64,000 nt of DNA from Pictodentalium vernedei (GCA_031216915.1 CM062289.1:20376520-20440519); one strand, 5' to 3'; shown: positions 22,280 to 33,708, numbered from the stretch's first letter. Notes: generated from the sequence alone by a model not told the origin. Numbers and translations: made by a program.

Positions 22280-22700
22280 AGATTCCACATGTGGTGTATC
22301 TTGCACATTTCCAAATCCCAATGTGTGTATTGTGTTGGGTGCCCCATGAGAATCCTGGGAAGGGAAGCAGTTCTTGTTTACTGTGGTAAACAAGCTATGT
22401 TTTACTGATAAAATGGGACCCAGTCACCAGTGGGGTGAAAGTCCTCTAAAATGGGAATAAATGATTCAATAAACTTGATGTTACCTCCACGTTGTAACGA
22501 TTCATTAATTAGACTGCGACATGGAGTTAAAGTCAAGTAGAGTCAACTGTTTAAACCCATGTTGCCCATTGTAGTGGACATGACTCCAAGAATTAGTGCC
22601 TGGGTCATATTTTTACCAATGAAACAGAGCTTGTTTGCCACAATAAGCAAGTACTCCTTCACTTCCCAGGGTTTCCACAGGGAATGATAAGTACACATAG
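22280..22700. repeat. repeat E, inverted pair
   Basis: A + copy (about 22290-22490, with GAATCCTGGGAAGGGAAGC and GGACCCAGTCACCAG) is followed by an inverted copy (about 22550-22690, read on the - strand as GGGAAGTGAAGGAG...). A third copy is at about 27560-27842, where its 3' part matches the tail of the SINE at 25073-25405. It is probably a SINE relative. Confidence 0.55.
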
Positions 22701-22724
22701 ACTTTATGTTTAACTTTACAACAC

Positions 22725-23275
22725 AGCCACCGTAGACTGGTAACTTTCCATGGATGAGCAATATTTCCTCGTACACAATAATATTAGGTTCCAAACACTA
22801 ATTATAGGAATAATCACCAAAAATTTAATTAAATGAAGCACCGGGTGCTTCAATAATTAAAATTTTGCTGCTGATGATTTTTATTACCTAGTACAGTTAA
22901 AACTAGAAGTCCTGTCACGAATAGTGCGCTTTTCTAGGCTTAATTGCGCGTTGGGATTGCGCGCAATTGCCATATCGAATGGCATCCACAGCACGGCAGG
23001 TTCTCCTGGTTATTCATAGCAAACACAAGCAATGTTTCTGCCAATGGACCTCCGGGTTACCCGGAGATCCATTGGCTGAAACATTGCTCGTGCACAGACC
23101 ATATGTACAGAATTTGATAGTTTTACTTGGGTCATAACGCGTACATTAACGCGCATATCAACGTGCTATTTGTGCGCATTTCATGACAGGATTTCTAGTT
23201 TTAACTGTAAATGCATGCATGGACATCACCGACCATGTATGGATTATAACCAGTCCACGGCGGACTGTACTGTAT
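22725..23275 (+). repeat. repeat D, copy D2, split by MITE C2
   Basis: Matches D1 and D3 on both sides of the C2 insertion (22894-23207). D3 carries the unfilled site (GGTAAATGCATGCA). Confidence 0.75.
22894..23207 (+). mobile_element. MITE family C, copy C2
   Basis: Ends CAGTTAAAACTAGAAGTCCT and the inverse, with TA on both sides. Central hairpin around CCAATGGACCTCCGGG. Inserted in repeat D2, with empty sites in D1 and D3. Confidence 0.9.
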
Positions 23276-23332
23276 CACCGTTATAACTCATTTTATAATT
23301 CTTATAGTACTCTGATCCAAAATGCATTTTTA

Positions 23333-24420
23333 GTCGAGTTGTGACGAAGTCAAACTCGACTTATAGTTTGATGAATGACTGGTGGGTGGGCGAACGGGCG
23401 TAAACAATTGGTTTTCGGATGATAACTTGATAATAGTTCAACCCATGTTCATGAAACTTCATAGGTGGGTTGGTATCGGTGAGAGGAAGAACCCTATCAA
23501 TATTGGACTTGCTTGGTCAAAGGTCAAGGTCACAGTGACCTTGAACATAGTAAATTGTAAACAATTGGTTTCCGGATGATAACTTGACTACGGTTCAACC
23601 CACATTCATGAAACTTCATGTGTAGGTTGGTCTTTGTGAGGGGAAGAACCCTCTTTATTTTGGACTCACTAGGTCAAAGGTCAAGGTCACAGTGACCCTG
23701 AACATAGTACATCAAAATAGTTGGTTTCCAGATGATAACTTGACAATGGTTCGACCCATGTTCCTGAAACTTCTTAGTTAGGTTGGTGTCAGTGAGAGGA
23801 AGAGACCTATTTATTTTGGACTCACTAGGTGAAAGGTCAAGGTCACAGTGACCTTCAACATAGTAAATCGTAAACAATTGGTTTCCAGATGATAACTTAA
23901 TGTTTCGACCCACGTTCATGAAACTTCATAGGTAGGTTGGCATCAGTGAGAGGAAGAACCTTATTTATTTTGGACATGCTAGGTGAAAGGTCAAGGTCAC
24001 AGTGACCTTCAATCAAGGTCACAGTGACCTTCAACATAGTAAATCGTAAACAATTGATTTCTGGATGATAACTTGATAATGGTTTACCCACATTCATGAA
24101 ACTTCATAGGTAGGTTGGCCTAGGTGAGTGGAAGACCCCTATTTATTTTGGACTCGCTAGGTCAAAGGCCAAGGTCACAGTGACCTTGAACATAATAAAT
24201 CATAAACAATTGGTTTCCAGATGATAAATTGACAATGGTTCCACTTATGTTCAAGAAACTTCATAGATAGGTTGGCATTGGTGCAAGAAAGAGCCCTATT
24301 TATTTCAGTATCACTAGGTCAAGGTCACAATGACCCTTCACATAGTAAATTGTAAACACTTGGTTTCTGGACGATAAGTTGATAATGATTAAACCCACTT
24401 TTGTGCTGTCACAACTCGAC
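23333..24420 (+). repeat. array-bearing element R1, ~155-bp tandem units
   Basis: Starts with the hairpin GTCGAGTTGTGAC-GAA-GTCAAACTCGAC and ends with the inverse GTCACAACTCGAC (24408-24420), so inverted ends bracket the array. Units of about 150-157 bp repeat the blocks TTGGTTTCCAGATGATAACTTG, CATGAAACTTCATAGGTAGG, and AGGTCAAGGTCACAGTGACC. Seven units are seen. A related shorter element is at 45020-45545. No coding capacity. Positions 24421-24814 hold nothing recognised. Confidence 0.85.
23528..24335. promoter_or_regulatory. repeated nuclear-receptor-like sites (GGTCACAGTGACC) in R1
   Basis: The perfect palindrome GGTCACAGTGACC occurs at 23528, 23685, 23841, 23995, 24017 and 24173, with a one-base variant at 24323. 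It fits the estrogen response element consensus GGTCAnnnTGACC. Each is preceded by TCAAGGTCA, or close to it, the consensus for ERR/NR5A receptors. Sequence match only; binding is not shown. Confidence 0.45.
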
Positions 24421-24814
24421 ATTGGATCGGTGATCCTATCGGCATTTTTTGCTATCAGATCGTCATGATCCAATCTTAACACACTTTAACCAGTAGGTTG
24501 ACATTTCATAATAAAATACCACAAAAGCAACACTGCATCATAAAAAAACAAATGGAAACTTCATCTCAGATTCAATGCTCTTGTATTTCTTTGTCGACTG
24601 GTAAGATTCTATAATATTGCTGGGAGATAAGCGGACAGGGAATTTCTTTGTTGACATTCCAGTAATCCAGTTGTCAGTGATTTGATCCCCAAATCTCTAT
24701 GAGATCCACTAACTACAATCCGACAGTGCATGACATAACGTATTTATCATAAACATTAATTCATAATAACCTGTGCAAATACTTGTAGGCACATTACAAT
24801 ATATGTAAATGTAT

Positions 24815-25055
24815 AGTACGGCCGCTATGAACTGGTCACTTTCCACTGGTGGGCAATATTTCCATGGACGCTATAATATTAGATTCCAAACACTAATTAT
24901 TGGAATAATCAACAAAAATTTAATTAATGAAGCACCAGATACAACCTGGTGCTTCATTAATTAAACTTCTTCTGATGGTGATTTTTATTAATTGGTAAAT
25001 GCATGCATTGACATCACTGCCCACGCGTGGATTGCGACCAGTCCACTAAATCATC
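24815..25055 (+). repeat. repeat D, copy D3
   Basis: Uninterrupted copy of D1/D2, with the foldback GAAGCACCAGATACAACCTGGTGCTTC near 24930-24956 (arms GAAGCACCAG/CTGGTGCTTC). It gives the empty site for C2. Confidence 0.75.
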
Positions 25056-25072
25056 AATAAAGTAGACTTTCC

Positions 25073-25405
25073 AGGAACGTGGTGGCTCAGTGGTAGACTG
25101 TTGGACTTCTATGCTAGAGGTCCCGAGTTCGATCTCCGTCCGGGACGACCCAAGTTGTGTCCTTGGGCAAGGCACTTTATCCCGGTTGCCTACATGTGGG
25201 CATGATGACGCCGTGTACTTCAACTGCTGTAACCCTGCTTGAGCAGAGCTTGAACAGAGTTAGAATGTTGAGGAGCTGACAGTTGCTCGTCGATGCTCGA
25301 TGGTTCTCTCCGGGTACTCCAGCTTCCTCCACCTGTAAAACTGTCACGGTCATGAATAGCCATTGTGCCTAAGTATGTGACCTTAAACACCAATAAATAA
25401 ATATT
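25073..25405 (+). mobile_element. tRNA-derived SINE, full length with 13-bp target duplication
   Basis: Head with RNA polymerase III boxes: A box TGGCTCAGTGGTAGA (25083) and B box GAGTTCGATCTCC (25125). Next comes a conserved body including TGTCCTTGGGCAAGGCACTT, then a tail (AATAAATA)n. The flanks carry AAGTAGACTTTCC at 25060-25072 and 25406-25418. Relatives: 59873-60231 (+), 57660-58012 (-), 45546-45770 (-, more distant). Positions 25406-26205 hold nothing recognised. Confidence 0.9.
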
Positions 25406-26209
25406 AAGTAGACTTTCCGTCCAGTTTAATTTCCAAAATATGTACACTACTGCACAAGCGACTGTTACATGAATATCCTAAGTCCGAGGTGAGACAAAAG
25501 TATTAAACCCACCCGATATTATGCGGACAATGAATGTAATAATTAAATTGGACAAGACATTTGGAGTGAAAGGGATTAACTCCAGAGAGCGTAATCTCGG
25601 CATTAATTGTGAAATAGATTAGACCAAATAAACTACTGCATGTTGATGTCACAGAATGTAAGAATGATAACCAGTCATCAATAATTTTCTGAATCAAATT
25701 TATATACGTTTGTGTCGGAATGTTGCAATTTGTCGGAATTTTAAAAAAATATTCTTTCTGATTAAAAACGTAAATATTTTGAGTGTTGGTAATGGTAAGG
25801 CCAACATCATTTCGTCAAGTTGAGATTGTTGAGTTATACATGTATTTCGACCACAAAATTGTGAGAGTCGTGCAAAATACGACAATAAGTACATCCTTTT
25901 TGTTCAGGTGCCCTAGAAATTAATTACAGCTGTAATCTGTTTGACCGTGAATCACGGCGATTTTAATATCGTGTCGGACATTGACTCGTGAAACAATCAC
26001 CCATATTAGTTGACGACTTCTCTTAGATCTTGAGAGAAGATATCGTGGACCTGGGATATTCATGTAATGGTCGTTTGCGCAGTAGTGTAAGAGCAAAGTT
26101 TCAACCAAACTGTCCAATAGCTGAAGCTTTGCTTGTGCCTTTTGTGTTTTATCACAAAATAATTTATTGTTTTGCTGAAAACACAGTTCTTGAACTTATT
26201 GGTGTTTAA

Positions 26210-26370
26210 CCCTTTACCCAACTTAATGGCCAAAACCGGCCAGTGCTATTCTAAAAATGTCGCCAATTAATTCTCATTATTTTTTCATTTTTTGTCTCAA
26301 AAACATAAGTTATAACCCCTCTTTGAACGAGCTCATTGAGCTCGTTCCAATGAGGGGTCATAACCTACTA
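26210..26370. mobile_element. MITE family B, copy B2 (right half missing)
   Basis: Preceded by TTAA at 26206-26209 with CCCTTTACCCAAC next. It runs through the central hairpin GAACGAGCTC-ATT-GAGCTCGTTCC and breaks off at about 26370 without the right end. Confidence 0.8.
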
Positions 26371-26419
26371 TTTTGTAGCCAATGTTTCACTCAATCACCC
26401 ATCCTCAACTACCCCTGAC

Positions 26420-27085
26420 TATATAATAATAATAATAATATATCACTTATATAGCGCCTATCCTAATAAAAGCCCTAAGCGCTTTACAAAAGAAATCACA
26501 AATAAGATAGATAAAAATCAATAAAGTCACCCGGTTTGTGTGTCAGTGAAGAGAAGTCTGGGAAGTTCCTCTGGTATAAGTAGGTTTTTAGTCCCTTTTT
26601 AAAACTTTCAAGAGATGGTGCCTTTCGTAAGGTTTTGGGTAACGAGTTCCACACACGGGGCACGCTGATCCTGAAAGTCCTGTCACCTACAGTCTTCAAA
26701 TTCCCCGCGAACTGAGTTAAAAGCCCTTCGTCGCTGGATCGCAATGATCGCTGCGGCTTGTATGGTATGAGGAGTTCGCTAAGGTAGCCTGGGAAGTCAG
26801 CCAAATTTCTCTGGTACGTGAGTATTGCTAGTTTATATGTTATGCGGTCTTTAATTGGGATGTAGTGCAGCTTGGCAAGGGCGGGTGAGATGTGTTCCCT
26901 TTTCTTCGTCCATAGAGCAATCCTAGCAGCAACATTGATCAGCCTCTGTAAATGTTGGAGCTGGTTGTCCGGGATGTTGAAAAGCAGTGCATTACAGTAA
27001 TCTATTCGACTCAAGATGAATGATGAAATCAGCTTTTTTGTGGCGTCTAAACTTAAATATTTTCGGATATGACCTAGCCTTCTAA
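26420..27085 (-). mobile_element. 5'-truncated L2/CR1-like LINE
   Basis: An open frame on the - strand (27014 to 26496, 172 residues) begins SRIDYCNALLFNIPDNQLQH and holds LHYIPIKDRITYKLAILTYQ and VPRVWNSLPKTLRKAPSL. These match the C-terminal end of reverse transcriptases of the L2/CR1 type of LINEs in marine animals. The 3' end reads through TATAGCGC.. to an (ATA)n tail at about 26440-26420. Only the last part of ORF2 remains, as in most LINE copies. Positions 27086-27530 hold a (TA)n run and no gene. Confidence 0.83.
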
Positions 27086-27559
27086 TTTCAAAATATACTA
27101 TATATATATATATGCCACTCTCACATGAAGTAAAATCTGCATATTTTTTACATGTAAATCAATTTTGCATCATTTGTCTTATTGTCTTGGTTAACATAGT
27201 TTTCACATTGTCAGTGCTTCCACTGAAAAGTTAAAAATATGTCTTGGGAGAAATTGTTTAATACAATTTGTAATCAATTTTTCACCCAATCACCCATCAT
27301 TCTCCACCCCAATCATCCACCCTCACATGAAGATAGATTTTGAAAGAATATCCTCACAAAGGCAGCTAATTGTACAGTCATTCGCAGTTGACTGAAAGCA
27401 ACAGATATCAGGTCAGGTTAGCCTACTGATTTGGTTCTTTCTGCATTGACTTGTTTTTTATACTATTCATTTGGTGAAACAAACATTTGTTCAACGACAC
27501 ACATGCACTTCTAGCATCAACGGGTTTGTGCAGTTTGAAAAGTAAGGCAATCTAATTGA

Positions 27560-27842
27560 AGGTTATCTTGTTCTTTTAGGCAACCCAATCCAGATATTTC
27601 AAGTAATGGAAACCCTGTGGGTACCCCATCAGAACCTCGGGAAGTGAAGCAGTGCTTGTTGGCTGTCAACCTTTCAACCTTTGTTTTACTGGTAAAACAG
27701 GACCCAGTGACCAATGCTTGGGGTGGAAGTCTTCTAAAATTGGCAACATGGGTATGAACGATTGACTAAATATGACTTCATCTCCATGCTGCAGTCATGA
27801 TTAGCCATTGTGCAGAAACGTGACCTGAAACACCAATAAATA
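27560..27842 (+). repeat. repeat E copy, SINE-like tail
   Basis: Matches 22290-22490 and ends in GTCATGATTAGCCATTGTG..CACCAATAAATAAA, the same tail as the SINE at 25073-25405. The head lacks clear polymerase III boxes. Confidence 0.6.
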
Positions 27843-27912
27843 AAGGCAAAGGTGAAATAATATTTATTGTAAGCAGAGGCCTTTCCAACAGTGTACATAG
27901 CTTCCCACTTAA

Positions 27913-28151
27913 CCCTTTACCCAACGAATCGGCGACATCCACCCGCATAATATGCAAATTCAGAAGCTGAAAAAATATTTTTCAGAAAACTTCAACAAAA
28001 TCATATCATTTGACCCCTCTTTGGAATGAGCTCATCGAGCTCATTCCAATGAGGTGGTCTCATGATATGGTTTTGTTGACATTTTTTTTAAAATTTTAAA
28101 AAATGATATTTAAAATAATAAAATTTGATATCATCTGTGTTGGGTAAAGGG
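27913..28151. mobile_element. MITE family B, copy B3
   Basis: TTAA on both sides (27909-27912, 28152-28155). Ends CCCTTTACCCAAC/GTTGGGTAAAGGG. Central hairpin GGAATGAGCTC-ATC-GAGCTCATTCC, in which both arms carry a matching change against B1. Confidence 0.9.
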
Positions 28152-28802
28152 TTAATAGGATATCTCTTAATTGAATGAGCCTGTTAATTGCATATGACTT
28201 CTAAACAGCAAATCATTTACACTTTGAATACAAATTTGACCTGTTACCAGTACTTGCATATAGCTGTAGGTTAAAGAGTAAACCTCTGTTAATTGAATGA
28301 GAAATCTTGAAATCTGTCAAAGAATTTCTCTTCAGCCATTGAATTTGCCACATTTATAGACCTTTTTGCATCAACACGTCAGGGATTCTTCTGCCTTCTT
28401 TCAGAAAGGGTCTGGGGCCCATGCAATTGGGAACATTCTCATCATGAAGGCTCCAATTCAGAATTTGTTTGGGTGGAGAAATGCAACAGTAAGAAATGTT
28501 ACCTTCATATTGAACAACAGACATTAATACAGAAGCTACTACATATATAGTTGATGTAGTAAGTTTTATAAAGCAGTTGCATGAAATAATGATCAGTCTC
28601 TAATCTCTATTAAATATAAATTGTTCTTATACTATTGAATGATAAAAATATTCTTTGGTTTTTGTTACACTTTGAAAGTGGCTTTGCTGTTGTGTTTAGA
28701 AATGTCTTTGCCAAGACATGCATAGAATTAACTTGACAAGGTTCTTGGTATGCAACTTGCAAATTTATCTAAAAACTGCCTGTTGTATTAAAAAGAGATT
28801 AA

Positions 28803-29034
28803 CCCTTTACCCAACGAATCGCCCACAATCGCCCTTGTAATATGCAGATTCAGCAGCTGAAAAAATATTATTTTTCGAAAAATTTCAACAAAACCATATC
28901 ATGTGACCCCTCTTTGGAACGAGCTCATTCCAATGAGGGGTCACATGATATGGTTTTCTTGAAATTTTTCGAAAAAAATTAAAAAATGATATTTAAATTA
29001 ATAAATTTTTATATTGTCTGCATTGCGTAAAGGG
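28803..29034. mobile_element. MITE family B, copy B4
   Basis: TTAA on both sides (28799-28802, 29035-29038). Same subfamily as B3 (ATATCATGTGACCCCTC arms). The central hairpin is shortened to GGAACGAGCTCATTCC. Confidence 0.9.
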
Positions 29035-29386
29035 TTAAAGGCAAAATAAAAAACTTCAGGAATTAACAAAAATTAAAATTTTTATTTGAATGAGGACTGA
29101 GATTTGGAAATGTTTGGTTTGAATTGGGAAAATTCACACCTAAATGCCCTTGGGAAAAGGTCCAGTATTTGGCTCCTGGGGAGAACCAAAATAATCTCTG
29201 CACATGCCAATAATGTAGGCATCTATTATATCTTAATTGAACGTTGTCGAGAAACTCTTGTCAAACAAAATATAATAGAAAAAATGCACAGTTTATCACA
29301 AGAATACAGGAAAATGACTCAACTCACGTTAATTATATACTCATATTAATTGAATATATTTAACAGACAACGTGGATATTCAGTTA

Positions 29387-29611
29387 ACCCTATACCCAAC
29401 ATAACGCCCAAAACTGCAGAAATCGCCAATTTTTATTATTTTTTCATTTTTTTGTCTCAAAAACATAGGTTATGGCCCCTATTTGGAACGAGCTCGTTGA
29501 GCTCGTTCCAACGAGGGGTCATAATATGTTTTTGAGACAAAAAATAAAAAAATTAGTTATTCAAGAATTTTTTTTACAAGTGTTGTCTGCTTTTTCATGA
29601 CAGGTAAAGGG
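29387..29611. mobile_element. MITE family B, copy B5
   Basis: TTAA on both sides (29383-29386, 29612-29615). Left end CCCTATACCCAAC, centre GGAACGAGCTC-GTT-GAGCTCGTTCC. Same subfamily as B1. Confidence 0.88.
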
Positions 29612-29675
29612 TTAAAGAGTTCCATCACAGGATTTGATTCAACGAAGTTTTGTCATTATTATCAAAATGCCAATA

Positions 29676-29990
29676 CAGTTAAAACTAGAAGTCCTGTCAT
29701 GAACTGTGCACTTATCTAGGCTTAATTGCGCGTAGGAATTGCGAGCAATTGCCATGTCAAATGGCATCCAAAAGCACGGCAGGTTCTCCTGGTTACTCAT
29801 AGCAAACACAGGCAATGTTTCTGCCAATGGACCTCCGGGTTACCCGGAGGTCCATTGGCTGAAACATTGCTTGTGCACAGGCCATATGTACAGAATTTGA
29901 TAGCCTTACTATGGTCATAATGTGTAGATTAACGCGCAGATCGACGTGCTGTTTGTGCACATTTCATGACAGGACTTCTAGTTTTAACTG
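29676..29990 (+). mobile_element. MITE family C, copy C3
   Basis: Ends CAGTTAAAACTAGAAGTCCT and inverse, TA on both sides (29674-29675, 29991-29992). Very similar to C2 and same orientation. An open frame across it is chance. Confidence 0.9.
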
Positions 29991-30050
29991 TAGTTCTAGT
30001 AATTTCAGTGTAAGTGGTGTCAGTAAGTGTAGGACAGATATACATGTATG

Positions 30051-31572
30051 TGTTACACCCCGTTTGTGAAATTGCCCAGTTCATGAAATGAGCAACCAGC
30101 CTGTCCATTTCATGAAATGGGCAAAACTATTGCACATTTCATGAAATGGGCAGCCTTTGCAGTTGCCCATTTCATGAACTGGGCAATAACATATAGATAT
30201 GAAGAAATAAGGTTAAAGTTGCCTAAAATCATGATGTTTATTACATAAAAAACATATCAGTTATAAAATAAGAACATCATCAGTTATAAAATAAGAACAT
30301 CATCAGTTATATAACAAGAAATACAAATTACAAAAGAAACTACAAAATTAATCCAATTTATGACATGACTTGTGTGAGTGACGGGCACTGTTACATCATA
30401 AACCAGCTTTGAAACAAGAACACCTTTTTGACAAACAGTTACTTCTACAGTGACATCGTTTAAAACCTTGACCTCCACATACACTTTGTTTTGTTACAAT
30501 TTCTCGAATCAAAAGCGATTCCTCATCTACATCATTTATTGTGACACCATTATATTTTAAAAGTTCAAATTGATTTCTAGATAGTTTTACATTTATAGTA
30601 CCTGATTTTGTTCCAACAGTGTAAAAGTCATTGTCCACATTAACTGTCACACCAGTTATATTTGGTGGGTCACCTTTGCTCCTATCAAACTGTGACACTG
30701 GCACTGCCACATTGTCCCCAATTTTTGCATCAGAAAGCTTTTATTTTGCTTCTATTCAGCATTCTTTCTGCCTGTTTTTCTATACCTTCCTGAGCACACA
30801 CTCGAGCTCGTTTTGCAGGATGAGATTCTGCATCATCGTTGTCACTGGTCACTTCCTCCAACAGAATGTCACTAGATTCCAATAATGTTTCTCCTGCATC
30901 AAGACTATGTTCATTTTGCTCAACATGAGGTTCTACTGACACTGGGTTGACACTATCTGACTCTTTGTCATTAACAATCACATCTTGGTGGTTACTTTGA
31001 GGATTTTCTAACAGATTGTTTAATTCTTCCTCACCAATACCAGTACGAATACGGTCTATGAATTCCTGTGGAAGCTGTGATTTTAACCCACAGTGTGGCT
31101 TGTTCCCAGTTAAAGCTTTATATGGTGTCATTCTGATTGTCTCATGATAACTAGAGTTCATAGCCGACTGAACAAATCGTATTCCATAACTCCATTTTGC
31201 ACTGTTGTTATCTCACATCCAAGCCATAAGTTTACACTTCATGTCACCGTTACTACATTCTACACAACCCTGATTCTGTGGGTGACGGGGTCGCCCATTA
31301 ACAAGCACCAGATCAGTCCAGAATGATGACAGCTCATGAATAATTTTGGCAGTGAACTCGCGAACCTTATCCGATTGAAGAATGTGTAGTAGTCACCACA
31401 GGGAATAAGTCAGTAGTAATAACAAACAGAAATTATCTGTGTATGAGTTTTGAAATCTCATACATGCTTTTGCCCATTTCATGAAATGAGCAAAAATTTT
31501 GCCCATTTCACGAAATGGGCAGACTGGTTGCTCATTTCATGAAATGGTCAATTTCATAAACGAGGTGTAACA
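30051..31572 (-). mobile_element. internally deleted Ginger DNA transposon
   Basis: Terminal inverted repeats of about 95 bp begin TGTTACACC(C/T)CGTTT. The 4-bp direct repeat TATG flanks the element, as expected for Ginger. The ends are built from copies of a 20-bp palindrome, GCCCATTTCATGAAATGGGC and variants, four at the left and three at the right. Inside lies the C-terminal part of an integrase-like transposase on the - strand. The 1.5 kb length is far below an autonomous element, so the N-terminal part is deleted. Confidence 0.85.
30396..31391 (-). pseudogene. Ginger integrase-like transposase, C-terminal remnant
   Basis: Read on the - strand from 31391: LHILQSDKVREFTAK and NGRPRHPQNQG belong to the integrase core, where the D and E positions of the DDE triad would fall. 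An in-frame TGA follows MAWM. Then come MNSSYHETIRMTPYKALTG (31161), an acidic linker, and a frame change at about 30715. After that lies a C-terminal domain ending in a cysteine cluster (CGGQGFKRCHC, CLSKRCSCFKAGL). Such cysteine clusters are known from Ginger-derived proteins annotated as KRBA2-like in molluscs. One stop, one frameshift and loss of the N-terminus make it a pseudogene. Confidence 0.82.
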
Positions 31573-31612
31573 TATGCGCATGTGAGTGAAACTAAATTTT
31601 TCTCAGAATTAA

Positions 31613-33335
31613 GTTTTAGCTTAACTTGACATAGTCAAGATAAGCTATTGCCATCACGCGTGCGGAAGTCTGTTAGTCTGTGAGTCTGTGACGTCTGTTC
31701 ACATTTTCCTTTAGCACGGGCTACACCCCGCAGTTCTTGTCTGATCATCACGAAATTTCATATGCAGGTTTGGGGTCATGTCTAGATGAGAAGGTCCCCT
31801 TTTGGTCGCGATCGGGCAACCGGTATAGCTGCCCGAGCCCAAAACCCGAAAACCATTAGCACAGTCTACAGGTCGTATTTATGAAGGGATTTCATTGTAA
31901 CTTGGTAGGATGCCTCTGTATAGTGCCTAGATGAGAACGTCCCCTTTTGGGCATGATCTATCAACCGTGATGGCTGCCCAAGCCCGAAACCCAAAAACTT
32001 TTAGCACACTCTGCAGGTCATGTTTAATGTGGAGGGATTTCATTGTAACTTGGTAGGATGACTCCTTATGATGTCTAGATGCGAATTACCCCATTTGGGC
32101 ATGATCTGCCAACCGTGATGACTGCCAGAGCCCAAAACCCGAAAACCTTTAGCACAGTCTACAGGTCATATTTATTGAGGAATTTCATTGTAACTTGGTG
32201 GGTTGACTTCATACAATGTCTAGATGAGAAAGTCCCCCTTTGGACGTGATTGGGCAACTGTGACGACTACAGGAGCCCGAAGCCCGAAAACCTTTAGCAC
32301 AGTCTAGTGGTCATATTTATGAAACGATTTCATTGTAACTTGGCAGGATGACTCCAAATAATGTCTAGATGAGAACGTCCCATTTTGATCGCGATCATGC
32401 AGCCTTGATGGGTGCCCGAGCCCAAAAACCTTTAGCATAGGCAAAAGGTCATATTTATGGAAGGATTTCATTGTAACCTGTTAGGTTGACTCCATATAAT
32501 GCCTAGATGATGAGATCCCCTTTCGGTCGTGATTGGTCAGTTGTGATGGCTACAAGTGCCCGAAGCCCAAAAACCTTGAGCACAGTCTACAGGTCATATT
32601 TATGAAGGGATTTCATTGTAACTTCTTTGGATCACTCCAGATGATGCTCAGATGAGATTGTCCTCTATGGTTGCGATCATTCACCCATGATGGCTGCCCG
32701 AGCCCGAAGCCCGAAAACCTTTAGCACAGTCTACAGGTCATATTTATGAAGGGATTTCATTGTAACTTGGTAGGTTAACTTCATATAATGTCTAGATGAG
32801 AACGTGCGATCATTCACCCATGATGGCTGCCCGAGCCCGAAAACCTTTAGCACAGTCTACAGGTCATATTTATGAAGGGATTTCATTGTAACTTGGTAGG
32901 TTAACTTCATATAATGTCTAGATGAGAACGTCCCCTTTTGGACATGATTGGGCAACTGTGATGGCTAAAGGTGCCCGAAGCCCGAAAACCTTTAGCACAG
33001 TCTACAGGTCATATTTATGAGGGGATTTCATTGTAACTTGGTAGGATGACTCCAAATAATGTCTAGATGAGAACGTCCCCTTTTGATCGCGATCATTCAG
33101 CCTTGATGGGTGCCTGAGCCCAAAAACCTTTAGCATAGGTAAAAGGTCATATTTATGGAAGGATTTCATTGTAACCTATTAGGTTGACTCCATATAATGC
33201 CTAGATGATGACATCCCCTTTTGGTCGTAATTGGTCAGCTGTGTTGGCTACAGGTGCCTGAAGCCCGAAAACCTTTAGCACAGTCTACAGGTCGTATTTA
33301 TGGAGGGATTTCATTGTAACTTGGTTATTGTAACA
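31613..33335 (+). repeat. array-bearing element T1, ~145-bp tandem units with higher-order period
   Basis: Starts with the hairpin TAGCTTAACTTGAC-ATA-GTCAAGATAAGCTA, then a GTCTGTTAGTCTGTGAGTCTG stretch, then eleven units. TTTCATTGTAAC recurs at 31891, 32039, 32184, 32329, 32467, 32612, 32756, 32882, 33027, 33165 and 33310. Spacings are mostly 144-148 with 138 and 126 variants. The order of variants repeats every 698 bp. The array stops where half of a B MITE begins. Confidence 0.88.
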
Positions 33336-33484
33336 TTGGTTATGACCCCTCGTTGGAACGAGCTCGTTCCAACGAGGGGTCATAACCTATTTTTTTGAGA
33401 CAAAAAATGAAAAAATAATGAAAATTAATTGGCGATTTTTGAGAATAGCGCTGGCCAGTTTTGGCCGTTACGTTGGGTAAAGGG
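33336..33484. mobile_element. MITE family B, copy B6 (right half only)
   Basis: Begins inside the foldback, keeps GGAACGAGCTCGTTCC and the arm AAAAAATGAAAAAATAATGA, and ends GTTGGGTAAAGGG with TTAA at 33485-33488. Confidence 0.82.
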
Positions 33485-33708
33485 TTAAGGTGAAAAACAT
33501 GATGTATTTTTTAGCAACCTATTCTTCATGATAGAGCATTTATTGTCAAAATGTTACGGCTGTCATGTTTTGAATTGTCCATATATTTATACATGTAAAG
33601 TGATCCAAAAACAAAATAACTGTAAGATATATTGTCCCATTGTTTGTGGATATTTTTGCATTGTGGCCTAATGCCTTCTAAAGCATTTATTTTTCTGTTT
33701 ACATGTAG

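Larger units (their letters stand above)
27889..29627 (-). mobile_element. MITE family P, copy P6, broken up by three B MITEs and other sequence
   Basis: The inverse of family P is seen in pieces. The terminal part lies at 27889-27912 and continues at 28152-28370 (TAGGATATCTCTTAATTGAA...). The other half is at 29220-29386, and the terminal TTCC-containing end at 29612-29627. B3 sits in the TTAA near one end, B5 in the TTAA near the other end, and B4 in between. The stretches 28371-28798 and 29039-29219 are of unknown origin. Confidence 0.65.

Noticed and set aside
25079-25143. Possible tRNA gene
   Set aside because: A and B boxes are present but the cloverleaf arms are not complete, the sequence goes on into a SINE body with an A-rich tail, and a 13-bp target duplication encloses the whole.
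28395-28475. Exon-like stretch after TTCTTTCAG
   Set aside because: It has an acceptor-like start and an open frame, but lies inside the disrupted P6 region, matches no family, and would break the phase between TBRG4-like exons 1 and 2.
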